A stretch of 64,000 nt of DNA from Microbacterium sp. AZCO (GTDB lineage: Bacteria; Actinomycetota; Actinomycetes; Actinomycetales; Microbacteriaceae). Where the stretch lies: assembly GCF_039614715.1 (NCBI RefSeq), contig NZ_CP154857.1, positions 930,001 through 994,000 on the forward strand, in the 5' to 3' direction. Position 1 is the first letter of the stretch. Each line of letters starts with the position of its first letter. Of this stretch, positions 28,293 to 36,523 are shown piece after piece. The notes beneath the pieces were generated by a model. That model ran no database searches and had not been told where the DNA came from. It saw only the letters and a list, made by a program, of their open reading frames with translations. Both the position numbers and the translations under genes were made by a program.

Positions 28293-29485
28293 GCGAGATC
28301 GTGGCGATCATTCCGGCGCGCGGCGGGTCGAAGGGCGTGCCGCGCAAGAACCTGCGCCACGTGGGCGGCGTGCCGCTCGTCGCGCGGGCGGTCGCCTCCG
28401 CGCGTCGCAGCGGGATCGACCGCATCGTCGTCTCGACCGACGACGCCGAGATCGTGGGGGTCGCCCGGGAGTGGGGTGCCGAGGTCGTCGAGCGTCCCGC
28501 CGACCTGTCCGGCGACACCGCGAGCTCCGAGACGGCGCTGGTCCACGCCCTCGACACGCTGGCCGCACGCGGCCTCGATGCGGGCGTCGTGGCGTTCCTG
28601 CAGGCGACGTCGCCCTTCGTCGACGCGGCGGCGCTCGCCGAGGGGGTGCGCCTCGTGCGCGACGGCGTCTACGACAGCGTGTTCTCCGCCGTGGAGACGT
28701 ACGGCTTCCTCTGGAGACGGGATGCCGCCACCCGCGCCGTCGCCATCAACCACGATGCCGCGCACCGCCCCCGCCGCCAGGACCGCGAGCCGCACTACCT
28801 CGAGACGGGCGCCTTCTACGTCTTCGCCGTGGACGGCTTCCGCGCCGCGAAGCACCGCTTCTTCGGCCGCGTGGGGATCGTCGAGGTCCCCGACCGCACG
28901 GCGCTCGAGATCGACACGCTCTCCGAGCTCGAGCAGGCCCGTGCCCTCGCGCCGCTGCTCGACGCGCCGGAGCCGATCGACGTCGACGCGGTCGTCACCG
29001 ACTTCGACGGCGTGCACACCGACGACACCGTCACGGTGGACGACGCCGGGCGCGAGGCCGTGCGCGTCAGCCGCTCGGACGGCATGGGTGTCGCGCTGCT
29101 GCGGAAGGCCGGCATCCCGGTGCTGATCCTCTCCACCGAGACGAACCCGGTCGTCTCGGCGCGCGCCCGCAAGCTGCGTGTCGAGGTGCTGCAGGGGGTG
29201 GACGAGAAGGCCGCCGCGCTGCGCGCGTGGGCCGAGGCATCCTGCATCCCCCTCTCCCGCATCGCGTATCTCGGCAACGACGTCAACGATCTCGCGTGCC
29301 TCGAGCTCGTCGGCTGGCCCGTCGCGGTGCCCGATGCGCATCCGCTCGTGCTCGCCGCGGCGCGCGCGGTCGTGGACCGGCCGGGTGGCGACGGCGCCGT
29401 CCGGGCCCTCGCGGACCGTGTCCTGCTCGCTCGGGAGACAGCACCCGAGAACACCCCCAGCCAAGAGAAGAGGAGCATCCGATGA
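28289..29485 (+). CDS. neuA: CMP-nonulosonic acid synthetase fused to HAD phosphatase
   Basis: Residues 1-225 are a CMP-sialic-acid synthetase (IPARGGSKGVPRKNL, FLQATSP, RPRRQDREPHYLETGAFY, EIDT). Residues 230-390 are a KdsC-type HAD phosphatase with all catalytic motifs: Asp238/Asp240 (TDFDGVHTDD), Ser282-Thr283, Lys307 and GNDVND at 329-334. The pairing suggests one protein both removes a phosphate from a nonulosonate phosphate and activates the free sugar with CTP. The GTG start overlaps the upstream stop (GTGA), and neuB overlaps at the other end (ATGA). Confidence 0.88.
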   Translation: MSEIVAIIPARGGSKGVPRKNLRHVGGVPLVARAVASARRSGIDRIVVSTDDAEIVGVAREWGAEVVERPADLSGDTASSETALVHALDTLAARGLDAGVVAFLQATSPFVDAAALAEGVRLVRDGVYDSVFSAVETYGFLWRRDAATRAVAINHDAAHRPRRQDREPHYLETGAFYVFAVDGFRAAKHRFFGRVGIVEVPDRTALEIDTLSELEQARALAPLLDAPEPIDVDAVVTDFDGVHTDDTVTVDDAGREAVRVSRSDGMGVALLRKAGIPVLILSTETNPVVSARARKLRVEVLQGVDEKAAALRAWAEASCIPLSRIAYLGNDVNDLACLELVGWPVAVPDAHPLVLAAARAVVDRPGGDGAVRALADRVLLARETAPENTPSQEKRSIR

Positions 29486-30354
29486 CCGTCACGATCGGAA
29501 CCCGTGTCGTCGGAGGCGGTCGCCCCGCCTACGTCATCGCCGAGATCGGCCTGAACCACAACGGAGACGTCGAGCTCGCCAAGCGGCTCATCGATGTCGC
29601 GGCCGATGCGGGCGCGGACGCGGTGAAGTTCCAGAAGCGCACGCCCGAGATCGCGACCCCCGAGCACATGCGCGACACGCTGCGCGAGACGCCGTGGGGC
29701 ACGATGACATACCTCGACTACCGCCGCCGGGTCGAGTTCGGCCGCGACGAGTACATCGAGATCTCCGACCACGCCCTCCTGCGGGGGCTCGAGTGGTTCG
29801 CGTCGCCGTGGGACGTGCCGAGCGTCGCCTTCCTCGAGGACCTCGGGGTCGTCGCGCACAAGGTCGCGTCGGCGTCGGTCACCGACGTCGAGCTGCTCAA
29901 GGCGCTCCGCGACACCGGCAAGCCGATCATCCTCTCGACGGGCATGTCGACCGTCGACCAGATCGACGCCGCCATCGATGTGCTCGGCACCGACAGGCTC
30001 GTGCTCATGCACGCGACGTCGACGTATCCGATGGAGCCGGAGGAGGCGAACCTCCGCGTCATCCCGGCGCTGCGCGACCGCTACCCGGGCGTGCCGGTCG
30101 GTTACTCGGGACACGAGCGCGGCCTGCAGATCTCGCTCGCCGCCGTCGCCCTCGGCGCGGTCGCCGTCGAGCGCCACATCACGCTCGATCGGACCATGTG
30201 GGGCTCGGACCACGCCGCCTCGCTCGAGCCGACCGGCCTGCAGCACCTCGTGCGCGACATCCGCGTCATCGAGGCCGCACTCGGCGACGGCGTGAAGCGC
30301 GTCTTCCCGGGTGAGCTCGCGCCGATGGCGAAGCTGCGCCGCGTCCCCGCGTGA
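29482..30354 (+). CDS. neuB: NeuB-family nonulosonic acid synthase lacking the SAF domain
   Basis: Condenses phosphoenolpyruvate with an N-acyl-mannosamine-type sugar. The TIM-barrel signatures are intact: VIAEIGLNHNGDVELAKRLI, DAVKFQKR, KVASASVTDVELL, ILSTGMSTVDQID, MHATSTYPM, VGYSGHERG, ERHITLDRTMWGSDHAASLEP. The protein stops at 290 residues; most NeuB proteins have about 340 and end in a SAF (antifreeze-like) domain, which is absent here. An AGAGGAGC site precedes the ATG. The downstream gene overlaps by four bases, leaving no room for a displaced SAF domain. Confidence 0.9.
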   Translation: MTVTIGTRVVGGGRPAYVIAEIGLNHNGDVELAKRLIDVAADAGADAVKFQKRTPEIATPEHMRDTLRETPWGTMTYLDYRRRVEFGRDEYIEISDHALLRGLEWFASPWDVPSVAFLEDLGVVAHKVASASVTDVELLKALRDTGKPIILSTGMSTVDQIDAAIDVLGTDRLVLMHATSTYPMEPEEANLRVIPALRDRYPGVPVGYSGHERGLQISLAAVALGAVAVERHITLDRTMWGSDHAASLEPTGLQHLVRDIRVIEAALGDGVKRVFPGELAPMAKLRRVPA

Positions 30355-31619
30355 CGGAAGCCGGCAGGAGCGGTCCGGCGCCCCGGCGGCTTCGCGTCGT
30401 CGGGGTGGCCGACACCGACTCGTACGTCAAGTGGGCGGCCGCCCTCCTCGGCAGCATGAGCGCGGAATGGGATGCCGAGCTCTTCGTGCTCGACACTCCC
30501 GTCGTCGTGAGCGGCACGCAGCAGACTGCTGCCGTCGCGGGCAGCGGCCTCGCGCGGGTGACCCGCGTGGCCTATGACGAACTGGCGGAGCGCCTCGCTC
30601 GGGAACGCCCGGACGCCGTGCTCGTCGCGGCTCGCGGCCCGCTCGTGCGCGTCGTCACGCGCCTCGCCGCGGGCCTCACGCCGCGGCCCGTCATCGTGTC
30701 GGGGCTGCCCGGTATCTCGATCCCGGCGACCCGCAAGGCGCTCGTCTATCGCACCCAGTGCGACCTCTTCGTGCTGCACTCCCGCCGCGAAGTGCGCGAG
30801 TTCGCTGCCCTCGCCCGCGACCGCGGGATGGAGCAGCGGTTCGCCCTCACGCGACTGCCCTTCGCCGCGCAGGCCCCGAGGCAGGTCGCCGCCGAGTCCG
30901 GGGGCACCGACCTCGTCTTCGCGGCGCAGGCCATCGTTCCCCGTGAGCGCGACGACCGTCTCCGCGTCGCGCGGCTGCTCGTGCGCGCCGCGGAGGCCGA
31001 TCCGTCGCGCCGCGTCGTGCTCAAGCTCCGGGCGAAGGCCGGCGAGCACCAGACGCACGCCGAGCAGGATGCCCTGCCCGACCTCGTGGCGTCGCTCGGC
31101 CCCGTGCCCGCGAACCTCGTGACCTCCACCGCGCCCATGTCGTCGGCACTCGACACGGCGGAGGGCCTCGTCACGGTGAGCTCGACGGCCGCGATCGAAG
31201 CCGTCGCGCGCGGCATCCCGGTCATCGCCCTCGACGTCTTCGGGGTCTCGAGCCGTCTCATCAACGAGGTGTTCGACGGCAGCGGGCTGTTCGGCGACGA
31301 GGACGACGTCGTCGCGCGGCGGTTCCGGCATCCGACTCCCTCGTGGCTGCGCGACAACTACTTCCACCCGCCGGCGGACGACGATCTCGGGGTGCTGCTC
31401 GCTGGCCTCGTCGCGCGGCGCCGGGAGGGCCGGCTCGCACCCAAGCCGCCGCTGGCGCGCGCGGGCGGCCGCGTGCGCGACGCGTGGGAGCGCAAGCTCG
31501 TGCTCGGCGCGAACGACCGCTCGGCGAGCGGAGCGGCTGCTCTCGCGATCGGGATGCCCCTGCGGGGCGTCGTCCGGATCGTGCAGCGTCTGCGCCGGCC
31601 GCGGGCGCAAGCCGCGTGA
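30351..31619 (+). CDS. DUF6716-type putative glycosyltransferase
   Basis: 422 residues, GT-B-like. It starts VADTDSYVKWAAALLGSM and continues with LVAARGPLVRVV, SGLPGISIPATRKAL and CDLFVLHSRREVREFA. A C-terminal half follows with SSTAAIEAVARGIPVIALDVFGVS, typical of nucleotide-sugar binding. I recall this as DUF6716, common in Micrococcales nonulosonate loci; the number is from memory. Probably it builds or extends the glycan that carries the sugar. The GTG overlaps the neuB stop, making it last in the operon. Confidence 0.75.
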   Translation: MTEAGRSGPAPRRLRVVGVADTDSYVKWAAALLGSMSAEWDAELFVLDTPVVVSGTQQTAAVAGSGLARVTRVAYDELAERLARERPDAVLVAARGPLVRVVTRLAAGLTPRPVIVSGLPGISIPATRKALVYRTQCDLFVLHSRREVREFAALARDRGMEQRFALTRLPFAAQAPRQVAAESGGTDLVFAAQAIVPRERDDRLRVARLLVRAAEADPSRRVVLKLRAKAGEHQTHAEQDALPDLVASLGPVPANLVTSTAPMSSALDTAEGLVTVSSTAAIEAVARGIPVIALDVFGVSSRLINEVFDGSGLFGDEDDVVARRFRHPTPSWLRDNYFHPPADDDLGVLLAGLVARRREGRLAPKPPLARAGGRVRDAWERKLVLGANDRSASGAAALAIGMPLRGVVRIVQRLRRPRAQAA

Positions 31620-31634
31620 CCTTCACGGTCGAGG

Positions 31635-32678
31635 TCAGCGCGCCGTCGCAGGCTCCGTCAGGGTCGCGTGGATGCGGCGCAGGTCTTCGAGGAGCGAGCC
31701 GATGAGGATCCAGTGCGTCGACGGTCGCGCGATGGCGAGCGGCGTCGTGAGGGCGGCGGTGTCGTCGGGAAGGGATGCCTCGGCGGGCGCAGGCTCGACG
31801 CGCGTGAGCTGAAGCCGCACGTCGTGGGCCGCGCGGCGCAGCTGCTCGGCGATGGCGGGAACGGCCGGCTCGGCCAGGATCGACGGGTCGTAGCGCTCGC
31901 TGCACGCCCGCGTCATCCCGATCATCTGCGTCACGATCGGCCGGAACCGTTCGAGCAGCGCCTCGAGGGCGTCGAGCTCGTCGCGGTGCCGGCGGCCTCG
32001 TGGATTCAGGGTGAGCGACTCGGCACCCGCGGCGATCGCCGCCTCCGCGGCTTCGAGCTCGGGCCGCACGGCGCGCGCGTCGTCGAGGAGCTGTGCGAGC
32101 TCGGCGGCCGACTGGGGCGTCGTGAGCGCGTCGGCCAGGCGGTCGAGGGCGTCGGCCAGGGCGTCGCCGAGCTCGTCGACGGCGCGATGCGCCGGGGCGA
32201 CGGCGACGGGCGGCACGATCGCGACGTTGACGACGATGCCGATCAGGGCCCCGATGAGCGTCTCGAGCACGCGGTCGAACGCGTATGAGGGCGTCGCCGT
32301 CCCCAGGGCGAGCACGAGGATCGCGCTGATCGCGACCTGGTTGGCGGTGCCCGGGGTCATGCGCAGCGCCCACGCGAGAAGCAGCGAGACGAAGGTCGTG
32401 ACGAGGATGACCCACGTCGCGCTGCCGAGCAGCAGGCTCAGCGCCGACGCGATGAGCACGCCCGCGATGACGCCGACGCTGCGCTCGATGGCACGCGTGA
32501 GCGACTGGTTCAGGCTCGGCTGCACCACGAGGAGGGCGGCGATCGCGGCGAACACGGGTGGCACACCGTGGAAGAGGAAGCCGGCGATGAGCCACGCGGC
32601 GGCCGTGGCGACGGCCGATTTCGCGACCTGCAGGAGCGGTGCGCGCCGCGGGGCGCGGAGGCTGGCGGTCATGCTCAT
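31635..32678 (-). CDS. FUSC/aromatic-acid-exporter-like membrane protein
   Basis: 347 residues. Six hydrophobic segments lie within residues 15-160 (for example LQVAKSAVATAAAWLIAGF, VQPSLNQSLTRAIERSVGVIAGVLIA, MTPGTANQVAISAILVLALG), followed by a long helical cytoplasmic domain. The Q-P-S-L and ER-V-G-V pattern is that of FUSC/ArAE exporters. The substrate is unknown. It converges on the nonulosonate operon with a 15-base gap. ATG 32678 follows GGAGG and a TAGCGT hexamer six bases away. Confidence 0.82.
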   Translation of the reverse strand: MSMTASLRAPRRAPLLQVAKSAVATAAAWLIAGFLFHGVPPVFAAIAALLVVQPSLNQSLTRAIERSVGVIAGVLIASALSLLLGSATWVILVTTFVSLLLAWALRMTPGTANQVAISAILVLALGTATPSYAFDRVLETLIGALIGIVVNVAIVPPVAVAPAHRAVDELGDALADALDRLADALTTPQSAAELAQLLDDARAVRPELEAAEAAIAAGAESLTLNPRGRRHRDELDALEALLERFRPIVTQMIGMTRACSERYDPSILAEPAVPAIAEQLRRAAHDVRLQLTRVEPAPAEASLPDDTAALTTPLAIARPSTHWILIGSLLEDLRRIHATLTEPATAR

Positions 32679-32684
32679 GCCTCC

Positions 32685-32690
32685 ACGCTA
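32685..32690 (-). promoter_or_regulatory. -10 hexamer upstream of the FUSC gene
   Basis: Reads TAGCGT on the minus strand, six bases before ATG 32678. Confidence 0.5.
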
Positions 32691-32750
32691 GGACGCCTCG
32701 GCCCGCGTGCAGCGGCTTGCGCGAGGAAGAAGGGGAGGGAAGCCGTCGCC

Positions 32751-32756
32751 TAGGCT
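32751..32756 (+). promoter_or_regulatory. -10 hexamer of leaderless arr promoter
   Basis: TAGGCT ends six bases before GTG 32763. Confidence 0.6.
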
Positions 32757-32762
32757 GGCGCC

Positions 32763-33173
32763 GTGAGCGACGTGCTGGACGAGGGGCCCTTCTTCCACGG
32801 TACGAAGGCCGATCTGAGCGAGGGCGACCTGCTCACGGCGGGCTTCCGGTCGAACTATCGCCCCGAGATCGTCATGAACCACATCTACTTCACGGCGCTG
32901 CGCGACGGCGCGGGTCTCGCGGCCGAGCTCGCGGCGGGGGACGGCGCTCCGCGCGTGTACCTCGTGGAGCCGACGGGCGCATTCGAGAACGATCCGAACG
33001 TGACGGACAAGAAGTTCCCGGGCAACCCGACGCGGTCGTACCGCAGCGCCGAGCCGCTGCGGGTCATCGGCGAGGTCACCGACTGGACGCGGCTCACGCC
33101 GGAGGCCCTCCAGACCTGGCGGGACCGGCTGGCGGCCATCCGCGACGACGAACGCGGCGAGATCATCAACTGA
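32763..33173 (+). CDS. arr: NAD-rifampin ADP-ribosyltransferase
   Basis: Inactivates rifamycins by ADP-ribosylation. The 136-residue length and the family signatures match Arr enzymes closely: GPFFHGTKADLSEGDLL, FRSNYRPEIVMNHIYFTA, VYLVEPTGAFENDPNVTDKKFPGNPTRSYRS and PLRVIGEVTDW. The catalytic His, Tyr and Asp positions are present. The gene has no mobile element or recombination site beside it and its base composition matches the neighbours, so it looks like a resident chromosomal gene. GTG start from the leaderless promoter. Confidence 0.95.
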   Translation: MSDVLDEGPFFHGTKADLSEGDLLTAGFRSNYRPEIVMNHIYFTALRDGAGLAAELAAGDGAPRVYLVEPTGAFENDPNVTDKKFPGNPTRSYRSAEPLRVIGEVTDWTRLTPEALQTWRDRLAAIRDDERGEIIN

Positions 33174-33194
33174 CTCGCCGCGTCCGGTCGCCGC

Positions 33195-34223
33195 TTACGA
33201 GTTGTCGCCGGAGACGTCGATGAGGACCTTGCCGACGGCGCCGCCCTCGACGGCGTCGTGCGCCTGCGCGGTCTGCGCCAGCGGATACCACGTCAACGGC
33301 AGTCCCGCGGCCTCGCCGACCGGCAGAGCGCCGTCGCGCAGGGCGGCCGTGATGTCGTCCGCGGCGGCCGCGAGCGGGGCATCCCCGACGGTGTAGAGCA
33401 GCAGTCCCTGGATCCGCACGTTCTTCGCGAAGGCGGCGCGCACGGGGAGGATCGCCTGATCGCCGCCGTTGTCGGCGTAGAACGCGATGCTGCCGTGGTT
33501 GCCGATGACCTGGCCGTCGAGCGCCGCGTTCTCGACGATCGAGACCTCGACGATGTGGTCCACTCCCCGCGGAGCGATCTCGGCGATCCGGGATGCCACG
33601 TCCGCCTCCTTGTAGTTCACGACGTGCTGCGCCCCCGCCGCGCGCGCGAGCGCGGCCTTCTCCTCGCTCGACACCGTCGCCACGACGGTCGCGCCCGCCC
33701 AGACGGCGAGCTGGATGGCAGCGTGCCCGACGGCACCCGCGCCGCCCGCGACGAGGACGACCCGTCCGTCGAGGGCTCCCGGCGAGAGCCGCGCCGGGCC
33801 GGACTCGTGCACCGTGAGCGCCCGGTGGGCGGTCATCGCCGGCACGCCGAGGCTCGCCGCGACGTCGAAGCCGACGCCCTCCGGCAGCTTCACGGCCCGA
33901 TGCGCCGGAACCACCGTGTACTCCTGGGCGGTGCCGGTCGGGCGTCCGTGCTGCGACAGGTAGAGCCACACCCGGTCGCCGACGGCCAGGTCGCCGACAC
34001 CCTCGCCGACGGCGTCGACGACGCCCGCGCCGTCCTGGTTGGGGACGACCTCGTCGAAGCCGAGCGCGACGCCGCTGCCGGCGCGGGACTTCCAGTCGGT
34101 CGGGTTGACGCCCGAGACGGCGACGCGCACGCGCACCTCGCCCGGACCGGGCTCGGCAGGGTCGCGCTCCACGAGCGAGAGGACGGACGAATCACCGGTT
34201 GCGGAGTAGACGATCGATCGCAT
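33195..34223 (-). CDS. NADPH:quinone reductase-like MDR oxidoreductase
   Basis: 342-residue zinc-free medium-chain dehydrogenase. The N-terminal catalytic fold has GVNPTDWKSRAGSG and VPNQDGAGVVDAVGEGV (no zinc-ligand cysteines). The Rossmann motif is VLVAGGAGAVGHAAIQLAVWAGATV near residue 150, with the NADPH-type VSSEEKAALARAAGAQHVV after it. Likely reduces quinones or enones in the cytoplasm. The ATG at 34223 is the first plausible start. Confidence 0.9.
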   Translation of the reverse strand: MRSIVYSATGDSSVLSLVERDPAEPGPGEVRVRVAVSGVNPTDWKSRAGSGVALGFDEVVPNQDGAGVVDAVGEGVGDLAVGDRVWLYLSQHGRPTGTAQEYTVVPAHRAVKLPEGVGFDVAASLGVPAMTAHRALTVHESGPARLSPGALDGRVVLVAGGAGAVGHAAIQLAVWAGATVVATVSSEEKAALARAAGAQHVVNYKEADVASRIAEIAPRGVDHIVEVSIVENAALDGQVIGNHGSIAFYADNGGDQAILPVRAAFAKNVRIQGLLLYTVGDAPLAAAADDITAALRDGALPVGEAAGLPLTWYPLAQTAQAHDAVEGGAVGKVLIDVSGDNS

Positions 34224-34271
34224 GCCAGAGGCAACGCGCGCGACCTCGCCGATGATTCCCGCGGTGGCGGC

Positions 34272-35588
34272 TCAGCCTTCCGCCAGCACTACCCGGTCGC
34301 CGCCGGCCGACTTCGCGCGATACATCGCCACGTCCGCGCGCCGGATGAGCTGCTCGCCGCGCAGGCGGCTGCCCCGGGCTGCGAACGCGACGCCGATGCT
34401 CGCCCTCATGGGCTGCCGTGTCGCCCGGGTCTCGCCGCCGCCGCGAAGCAGGTCGAGGATGCGCTCGGCGATGTCGAGCGCCGCCGACGCGTCGGCGACC
34501 TCGCAGACGACGACGAACTCGTCGCCGCCGTAGCGGGCCACGAGGTCGTCGGCGCGAACGCCCGAGAGCAGGCGTTCGCCGACATCACGCAGCATCCGAT
34601 CGCCGGCATGGTGACCGAGGCTGTCGTTGACGTTCTTGAAATCGTCGAGGTCGATGAAGAGCGCCGCGCACCCGGCGGGCCCGACGACCCGCTCGAGCTG
34701 CGTCTCGAGCAGCCGGCGGTTGGGGAGTCCCGTCACCTCATCGTGCGTCGCCGCGTGTGCGAGGAGGGCCTGCAGGCGGAGCGTGGCGAGAGCCTGAGCC
34801 GCCTGGCCCGCGAGCGCTTCGGCGAGCGGGGCCGCCTCGTCGTCGAACGTGCGGTCGTGGTGGAACCAGCTGATGAAGGCGCCGAAGTCGGTCTCCTCGT
34901 GGTGGAGGGGCGCCCCGATGAACGCACTCACTCCCGCGGCCGCCATGGCTTCGCCGAGGCCCGGGAGCAGGCGGTCGCCCTCCTCGTGTCCGACGACCTT
35001 CACGACGCGCCGCGGCGCGCTCACGAGCCCGACCAGCGCCTCCGGGTCGAAGCGACCGCTGAGCGGATCGGCGCCGGCCGCCACGCTCGTCGTGGCGTTG
35101 GCGAGGTGCAGATAGACCGTCGACTCCTCCGCGCGGTAGGCGCGGGCCGTCGTGTCCGCGAGGACGGCGGCGAGCCGTTCCTCGGTCGTCGCGGTGCTGA
35201 AGGCGACCGACGAGTCGATGACGAGCTCGAGCCGTGTGCGGGTGCGGTCGGCCAAGGCGTACTGCTGACGCAGATCGGTGAGCGCCTGGAATCTCTTCGA
35301 GGCCTCGGCGATGAGGAAGACGTCCTCTTCGCTCTGCTGAACGCGAGCGACCATGGCGGCGCGGCCGCGCGTGCGGGCGTCCAGCATCATCCACGGCCCC
35401 GGACCGACGTCCGCCGTCAGCAGGTCCTGGTCGGTGTGCACGAGGAACTCCTCGAACGACCGGCCGACGACATCATCCGGCTTTCGACCGGCCCATTCGG
35501 AGAACCACGCGTTCGCCGACGAGATCGCGCCCCGCCGGTCGACGCACACGACACCGACCGGGAGCGAATCCGCTCCACCCTCGAACAC
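34272..35588 (-). CDS. Diguanylate cyclase with PAS and GAF sensor domains
   Basis: Makes the second messenger c-di-GMP. The 438 residues contain an N-terminal PAS domain (PVGVVCVDRRGAISSANAWFSEWAG), a coiled linker, a GAF domain (about 120-265) and a GGDEF domain. The active-site motif RYGGDEF is intact, and an RxxD product-inhibition site (RADD) sits five residues before it, as in regulated enzymes. No membrane segment is present, so it is cytosolic. The GTG at 35588 follows GGAGG. No EAL-domain partner is nearby. Confidence 0.93.
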   Translation of the reverse strand: MFEGGADSLPVGVVCVDRRGAISSANAWFSEWAGRKPDDVVGRSFEEFLVHTDQDLLTADVGPGPWMMLDARTRGRAAMVARVQQSEEDVFLIAEASKRFQALTDLRQQYALADRTRTRLELVIDSSVAFSTATTEERLAAVLADTTARAYRAEESTVYLHLANATTSVAAGADPLSGRFDPEALVGLVSAPRRVVKVVGHEEGDRLLPGLGEAMAAAGVSAFIGAPLHHEETDFGAFISWFHHDRTFDDEAAPLAEALAGQAAQALATLRLQALLAHAATHDEVTGLPNRRLLETQLERVVGPAGCAALFIDLDDFKNVNDSLGHHAGDRMLRDVGERLLSGVRADDLVARYGGDEFVVVCEVADASAALDIAERILDLLRGGGETRATRQPMRASIGVAFAARGSRLRGEQLIRRADVAMYRAKSAGGDRVVLAEG

Positions 35589-35710
35589 CCATTGCCTCCG
35601 TCACAGGCCCCCAAGTGCCCGTGCCTGAACCATACCCGGTCCGGCTGTGCAGCGACCGTGTGCGGCCGGGAGATTCGCCTGGCGGATGCTGCGCTTCGCA
35701 AACCGCACGT

Positions 35711-36523
35711 TCAGTGAGGCAGGAGTCCTCCGTCGGCGGTGGCGACCGTGATCTCCGTCGTCCCGAGCCAGCGCCGCACGCGGCCGTCGTCCGAGACGAG
35801 GATCCCCGTCGTCGTTCCCGCCCGCGCGATCCACTCGAGGTCGTCGAATCCCGCGACGACGGCGGCGGTCGCCCAGACATCGGCGTGGGTGAGGCTGTCC
35901 GAGACGACGGTGGCCGAGGCGACACCTCCCGCCGCCGCGCGTCCCGTGCGCGGGTCATGGATGTGCGCGCCGCGCTCGGCCGACCCCGAGGTCGCGACGG
36001 CCCCGCGCGGCACCTCGAGCGTCGCCACGACCTCGCGTGGACGCCGGGGGTCGGCGATGCCGACGCGCCAGGTCCAGTCGGACCCCTCCGCGGTGAGCAG
36101 CTGCATGTCGCCGCCGACGGAGAGGCCGGCTGCGCGGCATCCTCCCCTCCCGAGCAGCGGGGCGAGGTGCGTGCGCGCGGCGCGCTCGATCGCCCAGCCC
36201 TTCACGAAGCCGGTCGGGTCGAAGGCGCCGTCGCGCCAGGCGCTGAACAGGCCCCGCGTCGCGAGCTCGGCGTCGTCGCATCCGGAGGCGACCTCGGCGA
36301 CGAGAGGGTGCGCGTCGGCGATCGTCATCTCGCCGCGGCGGATGCGGGAGATGTCGGAGTCCTCGCGGTAGGGGGAGAAGACGCGGTCGGCGAGGTCGAG
36401 CTCGGCGAAGCACGCGGCGAGCTGCTCGGATGTCTCGGGTCCGTCGGCGCCCCCGATGAGCCGGACGGTCGCGACGCTGCCCATCACCTCGTGCGTCCAC
36501 GTGCGGCGCTCCGGGACCGTCAT
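35711..36523 (-). CDS. apbE: FAD:protein FMN transferase
   Basis: Attaches FMN covalently to Thr or Ser of target flavoproteins outside the membrane. The 270-residue ApbE fold shows FDPTGFVKGWAIERAA, LSVGGDMQLL, IHDPRTGRAA and the metal-site region SDSLTHADVWATAA. No signal peptide is seen; the protein begins MTVPERRTWTHEVMG. The ATG overlaps the stop of the FMN-binding gene as ATGA. The target is almost certainly Thr180 of that neighbour. Confidence 0.92.
   Translation of the reverse strand: MTVPERRTWTHEVMGSVATVRLIGGADGPETSEQLAACFAELDLADRVFSPYREDSDISRIRRGEMTIADAHPLVAEVASGCDDAELATRGLFSAWRDGAFDPTGFVKGWAIERAARTHLAPLLGRGGCRAAGLSVGGDMQLLTAEGSDWTWRVGIADPRRPREVVATLEVPRGAVATSGSAERGAHIHDPRTGRAAAGGVASATVVSDSLTHADVWATAAVVAGFDDLEWIARAGTTTGILVSDDGRVRRWLGTTEITVATADGGLLPH

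Noticed and set aside
32763..33173. arr as an integron cassette or mobile resistance gene
   Set aside because: No attC-like site, integrase or insertion sequence; composition matches the neighbours.
33258..35717. Plus-strand frame of about 819 codons over the oxidoreductase and cyclase genes
   Set aside because: Antisense to two conserved genes; composition is that of a shadow frame.
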